In this document: positions 1 through 12,630 of the stretch, piece by piece | How positions within the stretch are numbered: the stretch's first letter is position 1 | Layout of the letters: each line of letters opens with the position of its first letter | Assembly: GCA_034509425.1 (NCBI GenBank) | Contig: JAVTVJ010001234.1 | Location: 62,001-126,000, forward strand | Direction of reading: 5' to 3' | DNA: 64,000 bases | Source: Eopsaltria australis | Lineage: Eukaryota; Chordata; Aves; Passeriformes; Petroicidae | Notes under the pieces: model-generated | Seen by the model: only the letters and a program-made list of their open reading frames with translations | Told to the model about the DNA's origin: nothing | The model's database searches: none | Translations under genes and position numbers: made by a program

Positions 1-388
1 AGAATTAATTACAATTATTTTACATGACAGGAGTCTTGCACTAAATATTTTTATCCTGAGAGTGGGTGATTAAAATACAAGGAAAGATGGAAAAAAAAAA
101 TGTCTTTTTCTACTTCTTTTCAGTGCCTCTGACTGGATTCTTTTTCCCCTTTTTAAAAATATCTGATTTTCCGGGGATTTGGCTCCAGAAGCAAAGGAAG
201 AATGAGGTAAAATAAATGTTTATTTTGATGGTTCTCCTGCCTGGCTTCATTTGAACACTGCCTTGTCCTTGCTTTTCTGGGAAAAAGGCATGGAAAACCT
301 TTCTTTTTTTAATGGAATTAATTCAGCAGTGACCCACAAGCAGCTGGGAAAAAAAAACCCTATGATGTTCCCATGGCTCCTGAAGGAA
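1..388. other. AT-rich noncoding sequence
   Basis: I see no gene, repeat or recognisable regulatory element here; a weak C/T tract near 90-155 is the only local bias. Confidence 0.5.
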
Positions 389-797
389 TAAGGAAAATGG
401 GGAAAAGGGGGAAAGGAGGAAAAGGGGGAAAAAGGAGGGAAAAAGGGGGAAAAAAAGGGGGGGAAAGGGGGGAAAGGGGAAAGGGGGAAAAGGGGGAAAA
501 GGGAAAAGGAAAAGGGGTGGAAAAGGAGGTGGAAAAGGGGGAAAAGGGGAAAAGAGGGGAAAAAGGGAGAAAAAGGAAAGAAGGAAGGGGAAGGGGAAGG
601 GAGAAGGAAAGGAAGAGTTGGAAGGAAGGGGAGAAAAGGGGGAAAAGGAAGGGAGAAAGGGAGAAGGGAAGGAAGGGAAAGGGAAGGAAGGGAAGGAAAA
701 GGGGGGAAAAGGGGGGGAAAAAGGGGGAAAAGGGGGGACAAAGGGGAAAAGGGGAAAAAGGGGGGGAAAAAAAGGGGGGAAAAAGAAAATGGGAAAA
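389..797 (+). repeat. Polypurine (G/A) tract, about 400 bp
   Basis: Almost unbroken purine on the plus strand, built from short units such as GGGGGAAAAGG and GGAAGGGAAGG. It is a homopurine-homopyrimidine tract with triplex-forming potential. Long frames of Gly/Lys/Glu and Pro/Phe/Ser across it are artefacts. Confidence 0.95.
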
Positions 798-1179
798 ACA
801 GATACACACAAATAACACACCAAAAAATGGAAGCACAGGCAGGGATTTCATGGATTCATTAGGAAAGTGCAAGGAAAAGGGTTTGGAGTGGGAATTTGGG
901 GATGAATTCCAGAAAGGAAATGCAAAATTGAGGCGGAGGAAAGAAATGAGGGAAAGAAAAAGCGACACAAAACCAACAGAGGGATTTTCCCTTCTCCCAG
1001 CCCAGCACACCTGGGAAGAGCCAGTGGGAAGGAGCATCCCAACAATTAATTTGGATGATTAATTACAGTTGTGGCAGTGGGAGATGCTTTTCCTGGAGTT
1101 TCCCATGAGGAGCCTCCTTTGGAATTGTCTCAGGCCATGGAATCCTTGGGATCAGCAGGATCTGATCCACCCCATGGAG

Positions 1180-2475
1180 CCCCAGCTCTGCTCCTCCTGC
1201 CCTCTACCCCACCCCTGGAGAGATCTCTTTCCAAGGAAAATCTGGGACAAACTTCCTGCTCTCCCAAGGATCCCAAAAGATCCCCACAGAATCTTCCAGC
1301 AGGAAGAGCAGCACCTCTGGAAGGAGCAGCACTGGGGATCCAGGCTATCCAAGAACATCCCGTATCCTGCTCTGCTCCCCCTGCCCTGTCCCTCATCACT
1401 GACATCCTGGAGAGGCCTCTCCAAGGATAATCCAGGACAAACTTCCTGCTCTCCCAAGGATCCCAAAAGATCCACACTGAGTTTTTTCCAGCAGGAAGAG
1501 CAGAACCTCTGGAAGGAGCAGTGCTGGGAATCCAGGATATCTAAGAACATCCCACATCCTGCTCTGCTCTCCCTGCCCTGAACCCACTCCTGGAGAGGCC
1601 TCTCTCCAAGGATAATCTGGGACAAACTTCCTGCTCTCCCAAGGATCCCAAAAGATCCACAGAGTTTTTTCCATGAGGAAGAACAGCACTTCTGGAAGGA
1701 GTAGTGCTGGGAATTCAAGCTGTCAAAGAACATCCCACATCCTGCTCTGCTCTCCCTGCCCTCATCACTGAGATCCTTGAGAGGCCTCTCCAAGAATAAT
1801 CTGGGACAAATTTCCTGCTCTCCCAAGGATCCCAAAAGATCCACACTGAGTTTTTCCAGCAGGAAGAGCAGCACCTCTGGAAGGAACAGTGGAAGGAATC
1901 CAAGCTCCCAAAGAACATCCCAGATTCTGCTCTCCTCTCCCTGCCCTGTCCCTCATCACTGAGATCCTGGAGAGGCCTCTCCAAGGAAAATCCAGGACAA
2001 ACTTCCTGCTCTCCCAAGGATCCCAAGAGATCCACACTGAGTTTTTTCCATGAGGAAGAGCAGCACCTCTGGAAGGAGCAGTGCCATGAATCCAAGCTCT
2101 CCAAAGAACATCCCACATCCTGCTCTGCTCTCCCTGCCCTGAACTCACTCCTGGAGAGGCCTCTTTCCAAGGATAATCTGGGACAAGCTCCCTGCTTTCC
2201 TCTGAGGATCCAAAAGATCCACACAGAGGCTTCTCCACTGGGAAGAGCAGCACTGGGGATCCAGGCTATCCAAGAACATTCCGTATCCCACTCTGCTCTC
2301 CCTGCCCTGTCCCTCATCACTGAGAACCTGGAGAGGCCTCTCCAAGAATAATCTGGGACAAACTTCCTGCACTCCCAAGGATCCCAAAAGATCCACACAG
2401 TTTTTTTCCAGCAGGGAGGAGCAGTGGGATTCCAAGCTCTCCAAAGAATATCCCACATCCTGCTCTGCTCCTGCC
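1180..2475. repeat. Tandem array, unit about 187 bp, seven copies
   Basis: The phrase ACTTCCTGCTCTCCCAAGGA recurs following positions 1246, 1436, 1621, 1805, 1996, 2182 and 2357 with minor changes, giving spacings of 190, 185, 184, 191, 186 and 175. Copies differ by substitutions and small indels. The array is AG/CT-skewed with no persuasive coding content. Confidence 0.93.
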
Positions 2476-2837
2476 CAAACTGGTATTCCTGAGACCTTGG
2501 ACAACCAGCAGCCATTCCCAGATGGAGAATGGAGGATCCTGTGCTGTTTCAGTGCCACTTTTCCAACGTTTAACGGGGATGTTTTCCCTTGCAGGCAGGA
2601 GTGGGTTCAGCCCCGGCACCACAGGCCCTGGGAGATCCCTGCTCAGTATTCCTGAGCACGCTGTGCATCCCAAAAATGCTTTTCCTTGAGCAGAATCCCA
2701 TCAAACAAAGCAGCCTCGCCCTGCAGGTTCCCATTTGTCTCCCACTTATTTTCTCCTCGAGAGCTCTTGTGCTGCTGGATCATTTTCTGCTCCTCCTTTG
2801 AGCTGCTGCTTTCGGAAGCGGTGACTCCCGAGGATTC

Positions 2838-3148
2838 ATCCTTTTGGATCCCTCCTTTTGGATTCCTCCTTTTGGATTCATCCTTTTGGACCCCTCCTTT
2901 TGGACCCCTCCTTTTGGATCCCTCCTTTTGGACCCCTCCTTTTGGACCCCTCCTTTTGGATCCCTCCTTTTGGACCCCTCCTTTTGGACCCCTCCTTTTG
3001 GATCCCTCCTTTTGGACCCCTCCTTTTGGATTCCTCCTTTTGGATCCCTCCTTTTGGACCCCTCCTTTTGGATTCCTCCTTTTGGATCCCTCCTTTTGGA
3101 TTCATCCTTTTGGATCCCTCCTTTTGGATCCCTCCTTTTGGATCCCTC
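2838..3148. repeat. 14-bp minisatellite, about 22 copies
   Basis: The unit is CCTTTTGGAYCCCT with C/T variation at the GGA-C/T-CC position. Since 14 is not a multiple of three, every frame reads a 14-residue periodic peptide; these are not genes. Confidence 0.97.
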
Positions 3149-3149
3149 T

Positions 3150-6100
3150 CTTCCCAAAGTTCCTGCTCCCCCTATTTCTAAGCCCCCTTGGAAGGGTCCC
3201 TGTTGCAAGGAGCTCCTCTCCAGGTTTATCCTCCTCTGGCAATCCCAGATTTTCCGTGCTGTTTATTCCAGTGGGATCCTGTCTGTGGCTTCCTCGAGCA
3301 ATCGCTGAATTATAAAAGCATGAATGGGACAAAAAAAAATCAATGGCAAGAATTTATTTTTCCATCTGAGCACGCTCCTAATCCTTGCCCAAAGCTCAGG
3401 AGGGATTTATCCCTCAGTGCCCATCCCGCAGGCAGCAAATTTTCAATCCAGATCCACGGCAGTGACTCAGAAGCTGAGCTCTGTTTAGCAACAACAAGGT
3501 TAGAGAAGGTTTTCTTCCATCCAGGGAAATTCCTGCCCTTTTCTCTTTCCATTTCAGATTTTAGGCACCAAAGCTGATTCCTGCACATCAGTGAGGAAAC
3601 TCCAACAACTCCCAAATTCCTTCAGAGCTCCAGGCTCTTTTATTTGCCTTAGCTCCCACAAGGAACACATTCCTTGGATGTGACAGCTCAGAGGAGCCCG
3701 GGCAGGAACAAAACTGAAAATCTGGTTGTTTTTACTCCAGCAAAGGGTCAACTTCTTGTTTCCAGGTTCAGAACACTGAAATAAAATTACAGCACCCAAA
3801 AGGATCCTGAGGAGCAAATCCTCTGGCAGCTCCACTCAAAACACCCAGGGAATGCTGTCCCTCCAGCAGGTGGAGATTCCCTCTGGATTTAGGAGAGCTC
3901 AGGTGAATTCTCTGCCTCATCAACCCCCCCTGGCACCGGTTTATTCGCTGTTCCCTCCCTGCTGTGCTTCCCTGGCTCTCTGGAGTCTCCAAGGCTGGAT
4001 TGTTTCCTTGGATTTATTTTAGCTGACCTCTCTCTCCCCTCTTCTCTCTTCCTACGCCTTTGCTCGTAGCACAGCGAGCTCTGCCTGTTGTTCTGCCTTG
4101 AACAGTGAAAAAAACTCATCCTTTTATTGCCAACAATCCCTGTCCTACTTCCTGCGGGCCAGGAAGGGCTGGAGAAGGAAGGGAGCAGCACCTGGAGAAG
4201 CGTTTTGTGTGCTCGTGGTGCTCACCCTGGTGCTGAGCTGCTCCCCGGGGAGTTCTGCGGTTCTGTGACTCCTGCGCGCGAGGCGAAGCTGTGCCAGGAC
4301 CAGCAGCTGCTGCTGCCACCAAATCTGCTGCCAAAAGCAGGTCAAACGTGGGGTATTATCCCCCAGCAAATTAATTAGAGAGCTAACGAGGCGGGGTTAA
4401 CTCTTCAGCAGCTGGCTCAGCTCAGGGGAACGCTCTCCACAGCTGCCTGCAAAGGAATATTCCAAATATTCCTCCAAAGTGTCATCTCAGCCTGAATCCA
4501 CTGGAAGCAAAACCACTGGGGAGGTTTTCCATCCTCTTCCAGGACACCCCGAGACACAAAGGGGACCTCAGTCCCCTCAGCTGCTCTCATGGGGAGGATC
4601 CTGGGCCTTCTGCAGCTTTGCTGTCACCAGGAATTAATTGAATTAATCATAGAGGGGATCATCTAATAAAATACTGGCATTTCCTCACTTCTCCTGCAGG
4701 AGGGAAGTTGGGAGAAGCCCACAGGACGACAGGAATTTCAGGATATTCCTTTCCAACAGGAAGAGCTGAGGGGAAATAATCCCAGCAGGGAATCCCAGAA
4801 CCACAGCTGGTTTTAATGGAAAACCAGTTTAAGTCCAGCTCATCTCCAATCCAAAGGGATTTTGCCCACTTGGCTCCAGCCCCCACAGTTTAAAGCCCAT
4901 AATTCAGCATTTTTCTGCTCTTCAGCTCTAAAGGCACCAAGTTTTATAATTCTGTCTCAAATAAGCAATTTTTTCTCTAATTTTGCTCTATAAAATCTCT
5001 CACTCTGTGCAATATCTTTGCTCTGTGCTGTCCCAATCCCCAATCTGTATTTTCAGCACCACCAAGATTGTCCTTAACTTCTCCCAGGCCTTGGATCTGA
5101 CTCGACTCCATTCCCATTGGTAAAAAATATCCACAAATCTCTTTGCTTGGCTTCCAGAGAGGAGAGAAATTCAGGAAAGAAAATGGATAGAGGGGAGGAA
5201 AAAAAATCCCATAATCCACAAACAAAACCCCACCTGGACAGACAGAAAAGAGAGAAACAAATTCCAAAAAAAAGGGGAATTTACTGGATTTTCCACCCTC
5301 GAGTTATTCATGAACAAAGTGTATCCTTAAGTGGCCAAACACGAGGAAAAGTTGAACTCAGGGTGCCCAAAATGACATTTTTTAAGCACCTGAATAAGCA
5401 GGGGTTTAATCCAGCCTCATCCTCTAATCTATTTTCTCATCAGTGCCAGCAGTACCAGATGCTGCAGCAGAAAGTGCAGGAATTCCACTGGAGGCACACA
5501 GGGAATAATCTGCTCTCCCAGGAAGTTCCCTCTTATCTCCCAGACTGCTTTCAAATACAAAGGAGAAACCATTTTATCTTTATTTTATTGTTCTGTAAAA
5601 AAAATGTCTTCTTCCATTTTTGCAAAGTTCCTCAGACTTCTGTGATTGACAGGAATTATTTTTGCCAAGTTTTGTGCTTCAAGAACACTCTGGGCCCTTG
5701 GTCTAATTAGACATCAAGTGAAAAATTAAGGTCAAAAATTAAAATTCAGAGGCTTGGATTTTTTCAGTTTTGCTCCACAACCAAGAGAGAAGTTCTTAAT
5801 TGATTTTATCTGTGCCATTCATCAAACTCTTCCTGAGATTTTAACCTGAATAATGGATAGATCCTTGAATTATCTGGGATGTGAAGGGCTCAACAGGAAG
5901 CACAGGCTGGCTTTCCCTGCGTGTTTTTAGCAGCAACAGGACGGTATCAATTTGTTCTTTTTTTTTTTTGGTAAAAAGCTTGAAGCTGAGAGCTGTTTTC
6001 ATAATTAAAGAAATTCAAGCTCAAATTCACCTACCCCAGCTCAAGCATCCCCCTGCATCGCCTGAAACCAAAACACTGCAGCAGCAAGGAGCCCAAAGTG

Positions 6101-8139
6101 AAGCTGACAAATTATTTTCATTCTCTAAAAACTGAGGGGAAAAGGAGGAAAAAACCCCCCAGAGCGTGAGTAACAACATCAGGTTAAAATCCTTTCCCTT
6201 CAGAGGATTAGAATAGCAATTTCTATTTCATATAAATATTCACCCATCTGTTTGCAACAGGCATCAAGGTGAAGGGAGTTTTTTCACCTCGTTATTTGTG
6301 CTGCACCTTCCCAATTTATTTTTTTTTTCCATCTGCCAAAGCTGTATTTATCCCACTGCCATAATTATCCAATTTTATTTGCTGAGGGAACCACATAAAG
6401 ATTGCAAATTGCAAAGACAGGCACTTAATTGAAAGGAATAAAGGTGTTTTCAAGCGTTGTTTTGTCACTGTTTTTCCCCCAAATGTTGGAAACTTCCCAC
6501 ATTTCTACAGGGACAGCTCCACGTGGATCATTCCAAGGGAAGGATTTTTGGGTAAAACAAACAATTCCAATTAAACACTGCCATTTTAGGCAGGGTTTTC
6601 CAGCTCTGTCCGTGGCTCTATCCGTTTCAAAGATGGAAATTCCAGGGATTTGATTGGAATGACTTTTTAAAGGAGCCTTGTGCTCCCAGAGACGATTACT
6701 CAGCTAATCTGGGTTAAGCTTCCTGATGGATAAATCAGGATTTGAATGCTGAATAAGGAGAGGCTTCCATGTGACGTGGGAAGGGCTGGGAAGTAAATAC
6801 AGAAGTGGTGGAGGAAAAACCTGGATATGTTTTTGGAAAAAAACAGCTAAAAAAGCCCAATATCGTCCTTTACTCCAGCTTCACGTTAAAGCAATGAATC
6901 AAATATTATTTCCTGGAATCTAAAATGTCCAAAGATGGGAATAAAGCAGGATACAGCTGTACCTGGAGCACCTGAGCAGGCACATGGAAACATTAAAATA
7001 GATGAGATGACAAGAGAAACAGAGAGTTCCAATGAATAATGTGCCAGGAAAAAGCACTTGTTGTGCTAACAAGCTTTTATTCCAGATGATTTATAGATCC
7101 CAGATTTGTTCAGAACCTTTTTAACCACCAGCTCCCTCTCTGGGGCTGATAATGAGGGACACAACAAACGAGCATCTTCCTCGAAGTGGCCTAAAAAAGT
7201 TCCCTGTTCCATTGGATTTACGACCTGTAAATGCAATTATTCAGCCCATGGACACCAGAATTCCAGAGGAAAAAAAATAAGAAGGCATTGCAGGGATTCT
7301 GCTGGAAATACAGAGATCCACCAGGAATTCTCTCTTCAGTGGAGGTGATCTCTTGGGATGTTTCCTGTAGCAACAGATGCTGAGCATCCCAGAAAACAAC
7401 TCAGCGCCCTCGTGGCTCCATCCCAGCCCCTGAGATCACAGCAAACACCTCGTTCCTTGTCACAATTGATTTGTAACTCCTCAACCTCCACCCGGGGAGG
7501 GGAAAAAGCTCCTCTCCGTGGAGCCACAGCAAGGGAACGACTCGCAGATCCTCTCTGAACTCGCAACTCCCACCAGGCTCCGAACTGAGAAAAGGAGGCT
7601 CAGGAAAAACAAACTGACTCAAAGCACATGTCAGGGAAATGATGCAGAGGAAATGTCTCCGGCACAGGAGCACCGGCAGGGCTCACGCCACTCGCAGTCC
7701 CGCGGATCCAGGCTGCAGACCCATGCCGAGGTTTTTGGGATGGGGTTGGGCTCTTTGGGATGGGGTTGGGCTGTTCGGGAAGGGGATCGGGCAGGGCAGC
7801 CCCATCCCAGGGCGCTGGGAAGGAGCAAATCCCGGGAATGCGGCTCTGGTGCTGCCACACGGCAGCCTCAGCACGGCCAGCGTGAAATGAGCCATTCCAG
7901 CAGCGATTCGAGGCAGAATGAATACACGAAGAAACAGAAGGGATATAAACATACACATATAATATCTAGAAGACGTAGAGAGTGCAGAAATAAAGTAAAT
8001 TTTAAAAACCAATTAAAGCGCATATCCGCTCTCTGGCAAACCGCAACCCTTGTTTGTTTGGGGTGTTTTTTTCGCTCTTAAGGCCATGTGATTCCCCACG
8101 ACAAAACTTAACTGAGGCCACGCAAACACCCCACAAGCG
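3150..8139. other. Unique noncoding sequence
   Basis: No exon-like frame with splice sites, RNA gene or array is recognisable. It would be intergenic DNA, or intron if the island at 8.3 kb starts a minus-strand gene. A 22-bp partial duplication (GGGATGGGGTTGGGCT) sits at 7737-7785. Confidence 0.5.
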
Positions 8140-8960
8140 ACTCGGTCCTTGGGCTCCCTCGGGCACGGAGCAGGGGCCGGGGCCCGCCGGGACCCCCTCA
8201 GGGCCGGGCCGGGCAGGGTCCCCTCACAGCCCGGGGCCGCCTCAGCGCCGGCCCCGGGCGCGGCCGCGGCCCCTCAGGCGGGCAGCGCTTACCTTCGGCG
8301 GCGGCGGCGGCTCCGGGGCTCCCCGCAGGCTCCCGCAGGTTCCTCTCAGGCTCCTTTCAGGATCCCCTCAGGATCCCCTCGGGCTCCCGCAGCCCCTCAG
8401 CGCTCCATGGCCCCGGCGCTGGCGGCGGAGCGGCGGCCGCGCTTCCCCAGCGCTGCGGAGCGAGCGGGGCCGGCACCGCGGGGAGCGCCGGCGGCTCGGC
8501 TCGGCTGCTTGCCCGCCTTCCCTTCGCTTCTCGCTCCTCTGCTTCCCTTCCTTTCCCTTTCCTTTCCTTCCTTTCCCTCTCCTTCTCTTCCTTTCCCTCT
8601 CCTTCCCCGCCGGCTCCTCTCCTTCCCCGCTTGCTCCTCTCCTCCCCTCCCCTCAGCGCTCGGCTCCTTCCTCTCCCTTCCCTCAGCGCTCGGCTCCGCT
8701 CTCCCCTCCCGGTTCCGTCCGTCCCGCCCCGCTCCGTCCGTCCCTCCCCCGCCGCAGCCGCGGCCCCGGGTCCCCCCCTGGCCGGGTTGGAGCCAAGGCG
8801 AGCTCCGGGAGCGGCTCTGCAGCAAATGCGGCCAAATTGCAGCCTGGATGGGGCTGGGAGCAAGCAGGGCTGGAGGGCGGCATCCCCTGCCCATGGCGGG
8901 GGAGGCGTGAGGGGAGCGCTGAGGTCCCTCCCAACCCGAACCAGCCTGGGATTCCATGGA
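8140..8960. promoter_or_regulatory. CpG-rich island, probable promoter of the next gene
   Basis: Dense CpG and GC boxes from about 8150 to 8870, including GCGGCCGCGG-type motifs and a C/T-rich tract at 8515-8720, stand out against AT-rich flanks. The island lies downstream of LEPR. In mammals the next gene is PDE4B in the same orientation, so this could be its promoter; that identity is synteny-based inference. Open frames across the island are composition artefacts. Confidence 0.55.
8293..8480 (-). other. Candidate noncoding first exon of a minus-strand gene
   Basis: On the minus strand GCCGCCGAAG|GTAAGC at 8292-8293 is a near-consensus donor at the edge of the CpG island. The upstream sequence has only a two-codon frame after its ATG (near 8407), so the exon would be untranslated. 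The 5' limit is arbitrary. No matching downstream exon is visible between 1 and 8290, so the remainder would lie outside the window. Confidence 0.35.
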
Positions 8961-8962
8961 AT
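8900..8962 (+). mobile_element. CR1 LINE 3' end fragment
   Basis: GAGGTCCCTCCCAACCCGAA followed by CCAGCCTGGGATTCCATGG resembles the terminal 3' UTR of avian CR1 in sense orientation. Confidence 0.6.
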
Positions 8963-11329
8963 CAAACACAAATTTATGGCTATTGCTGCATCCACAGGGG
9001 CAGAGCGGGAGAGAGGAAGCAGCTGGTGGTGCTCTGAGGACTCTCCCTAGGGAATGGTGCCGGGAGCAGAGGACACTCCACACCCAGGTACAAACCACGG
9101 GACACAGCCGGGCCAGGCTGGGATGGGATTTTGGGGAGGAATTCTTCCCTCTGAGGGAGGTGAGGCCCTGGCAAACAAGAGCTGCTCTCCTCAAAGATTT
9201 AATGTCACACATGACACCTGTGGGAGCTGCTGCCCGTTCACACCACCCCAATTACAAAGGGTAATTCTCTTTGTATGGTTTGTCACTTCTGTTTGATCCT
9301 AAACATGAGATCTTTGGGTGTTTGATGTCCTCATCAAAAGCCAAGTTTGTGGAATAATAAGATGAAGACTTGGCTCACGTGGTAAAAGAGGAATTTTCTG
9401 GTCTTCGTGGCTGGGGAGCAGCATTTAAAAGGCTAAAAGAACCCACCCCAACTTCCCAAAACCTCAGAGTCCAGCAGAGAAAAATAAAATCTATTCATTA
9501 TCAAACCTTTGAAATGAAGAGTTCAGCTGGTTATTTGGGGATGACACACAGCCCCTTGATTTTTTCCAGAGATTCATGACTGCAGCCTCTGAAAAGTGAA
9601 CAGAAGGCTGCTGTGTTGGGATTCTTGCTCAAGTCCCATCCCATGGCCCAACGTCCCACAGACCCACAGGCCAGACCACAGCAGAGCTTGATAAACCTCT
9701 CTTTATGCAGGAAAAATACAATATTGAATGAAAGTTTTGTGCCACGTAATCATCCAGAGGAGAAAAGATTGTCTGTCCAGCCCAGTGAAATGAAGAGTTA
9801 ATAATTAATTGAGAGATTTCTATAATATACAGGAGTTTCTTTTTAAAATATAAAATTAATTATCAATCAGATTTCAACTTGTCAATACCTTTTATAAAAT
9901 TTGGGCTGTGGTAAGGAGAAGCAAGGTGAATTTTTGCCCCTCTCTGCTGCCTTGGACACAGATCAGGTGTGAGGAGTTTGGTCCAGAGTTTGGTGTGGAA
10001 AGGTGTTAAACTCTGTGAAACTCCACAGAGAAGGCACTTCTGCAATCCCTCCCTGGGTTCTAGGTTTAAACTCCGTGGTTTAGGCTCAGGAAAATCCTTG
10101 GAATATTTAGGAGTTGTTTTTTATCTGTAAGCACTGAACAACACAAATGAGGGCAGGATACAGAATTCCCAAAAGGCTCAAAGAACCTCTGCCCTTCCAG
10201 CCTACAAGGCCAGGGAAATTCAAATCCTGCTCTTGGTCATTCCCAGCCTTCAGGCAGCACATCCAAGCTTTCCAACTCCCTGGCAACAGGAGAGATCAGC
10301 AATCCTGATTCAGGCAGCGACTCAGAGCCGTGGATGCCATTCCAGAGCCTGGGAGCAGGCGGAGTGCTTCACCCTGCTGGGAGGGACGGGGCTGTTCCTG
10401 TTTGCAGCTGGCAGCAGCAGCTCCAGGGTTCCTCCTCTCCTCCCTGGATCCTCCTGGGAGCTGGGAGGGAATGCTGAGAGCAGGAGGGTGAAGTGAAGGA
10501 ACTCCTCAGAGCTCCTGCTGCCATCGTATCACAGGCTCATGTTGATCTCATCTCCCTCCTCGGAGTCTGCTCCAAGAAGTCATCCCTGGCACTGAGATAT
10601 TCCAGAGGCCCCAAGCACTCCTGACTCCCACCAAAGGGAATCCTGAGAGCTGCAGCACTCCCTGCCCTGCTGTAGATACCAAATGCCACTCACAGGCACC
10701 AATTTTTCACTCTCAAGGAGCTCTGACCATCCTAAAGGACCTCACATCCATAAATCCAGCTGAGATCCTGCCAGCCTCGGGAAAAGGTCACTTCCCAGTG
10801 ACCAACACCGTGCACTCTCTGCCTTTGTCCTCTCCAAGCTCTGAGCTCTCAAACATGCAGCAGTCTCAGCTTTGAGATCATTTTTGAGGTGATTTTTAAG
10901 GTCCCTTTTCAACCCAAACGGCCCTGTGATCCTGTGAAATCCTGGAGATTTTTGATTATCCAGCTTCTCTTCCTGGCCAAACCTCCCCGTTCCTGGGAGA
11001 GTCCTCAGGGAAGCTGCCCAAAGCCACCTCCAGCCACCTCCAAAGCACAACTTCGGGCCGAGCTCAGGGATAAAGAATTTTCCTGGCGGTCAGGAACTGG
11101 ACAGCTCCCTCAGCAGGCAGGAGAGAGGCGTCTCTTGTCTATTCCCAGCTTTTATCCTGGGATCCCGCTGCCTTCCACGCAGGAATTCCCAGGATAATGC
11201 ACAACGAGGCTGAGGGGAACATCCCTTTCTCCGTGTTCCTCCCCTGGCAAGGTCCCAAACCCAGGCAGGGGATGGACATTTGTGGGTGAACACTCATGTT
11301 CCAGAGTTCTGGAGTGCCAGGACACTGGG
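8963..11329. other. Noncoding sequence with a small CR1 remnant
   Basis: No gene is recognised. A short CR1-like tail (TTTTAAGGTCCCTTTTCAACCCAA) lies at about 10893-10945; the rest looks unique. Confidence 0.5.
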
Positions 11330-11537
11330 AGTGGCTTCCAGAAGGAATTGTTCTCTGGGAGGATGGGGAGGGGCTGGAATGGAATTCCCAGATTTGCTGT
11401 GGCTGCCCCTGGATCCCTGGCAGTGCCCAAGGCCAGGCTGGAGCAGCCTGGGACAGTGGAAGTGTCCCTGCCCATGGCAGAGTTTGGAATTAAGTGGGTT
11501 TAAGGTCCCTCCCAGCCCAAACCATTCCATGATTTTT
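11330..11537 (+). mobile_element. CR1 LINE 3' fragment
   Basis: CCAAGGCCAGGCTGGAGCAG, then TTTAAGGTCCCTCCCAGCCC and AAACCATTCCATGATT, is the characteristic CR1 3' end in sense orientation, 5'-truncated at about 208 bases. It resembles copies at 21515 and 55465. Confidence 0.85.
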
Positions 11538-12186
11538 TAGAGATGATGCACAGGGATCAGTTCAGGCAGCAGCTCAGGAGGATTTTTGGGATTCATTGCT
11601 GACACAGAGCTCTCACCAGTCCAGGTGACGCTTCTCCTCATTTCCCTGACCATTTCTGTCCCACTGTGGTGCAAGATTCCCACATTCCCAATCTTCCAGC
11701 CAAAAAGCTGCCTGGTGAGAGGAAGAGAATTCCTGATATTCCTGACCCTGTCCTAGAGCTGGGCACTGCAGGGATGGTCCAGCTTTGGAAAGCAGAATTG
11801 TTTTAGGATCAACCCTGAGGATGTGGATCCTGTGGGGATTTGTTTGCTCTACCAGAAAAAAAAACTAAAGAAATGTTTGTGTGAAAAAAGCTGGGGGGAA
11901 AGTCCAACTTCCTAAAATAGGAAAACTGTTGCACTCATTTCATTTTTGCTCCTGAGGAGACTGAGAGGGAAGGAAAAAAACCCAAGCTGGCAGATGTCTG
12001 TGGCTGTGCTGAATGCACTCAGATCCTTGGGTGATAAATGTGGCAAGAGAGCTGGAACAGAGCAGGATAAATGGATTCTGTGAGGTCCTGTCAGAGGAGA
12101 CATTCCCCATTAGGACAGGAAGGGAGCACCAGGAAATGTGTTTGGAATGAGAATGGCTGATGGCAGCACAAGGGGGTCCTGGTTCC

Positions 12187-12630
12187 TGTGCCCTCCACCA
12201 CCCCCAGGGCAGCCTCAGAACCTCCATTTTGGGGGATTTTCCACAATTTCCTGGGTTTACTCTGGATTTGGTGCCCTCCACCACCCCCAGGACAGCCTCA
12301 GAACCTCCACTGAGAACATTTTGGGGGATTTTACAAAATTTTCTGGGTTTACTCTGGAATTGATGCCCTCCACCATCCTCAGGGCAGTCTCAGAACCTCC
12401 ATTTTGGGGGATTTTCCCCAATTTTCAGGGTTTACTCTGGAATTGATGCCCTCTACCATCCTCAGGGCAGTCTCAGAACCTCCATTTTGGGGGATTTTCC
12501 CCAGTTTTCAGGGTTTACTCTGGAATTGATGCCCTCCACCACCCCCAGGGCAGCCTCAGAACCTCCACTGAGAACATTTTGGGGGATTTTCCACAATTTT
12601 CAGGGTTTGCTCTGGATTTGGTGCTCTCTC
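12187..12630. repeat. 83/92-bp tandem array, five to six copies
   Basis: CCCTCCACCACCCCCAGG recurs at about 12191, 12274, 12366, 12449 and 12532, with a degenerate sixth at 12625. Units are 83 bp or about 92 bp, the longer carrying an extra CACTGAGAACATT. Nothing coding. Confidence 0.92.

Noticed and set aside
373..1062. Gly/Lys/Glu-rich 229-codon frame
   Set aside because: Translation of a homopurine tract.
1152..2515. Minus-strand 240- and 266-codon frames (CSSSWKKLSVDLLGSLGEQE repeats)
   Set aside because: Periodic with the 187-bp array; several frames are open at once.
8054..9251. Several 200-330-codon frames in both strands
   Set aside because: GC-rich CpG island with few stop codons; Pro/Arg/Ser/Ala-biased translations and no recognisable protein.
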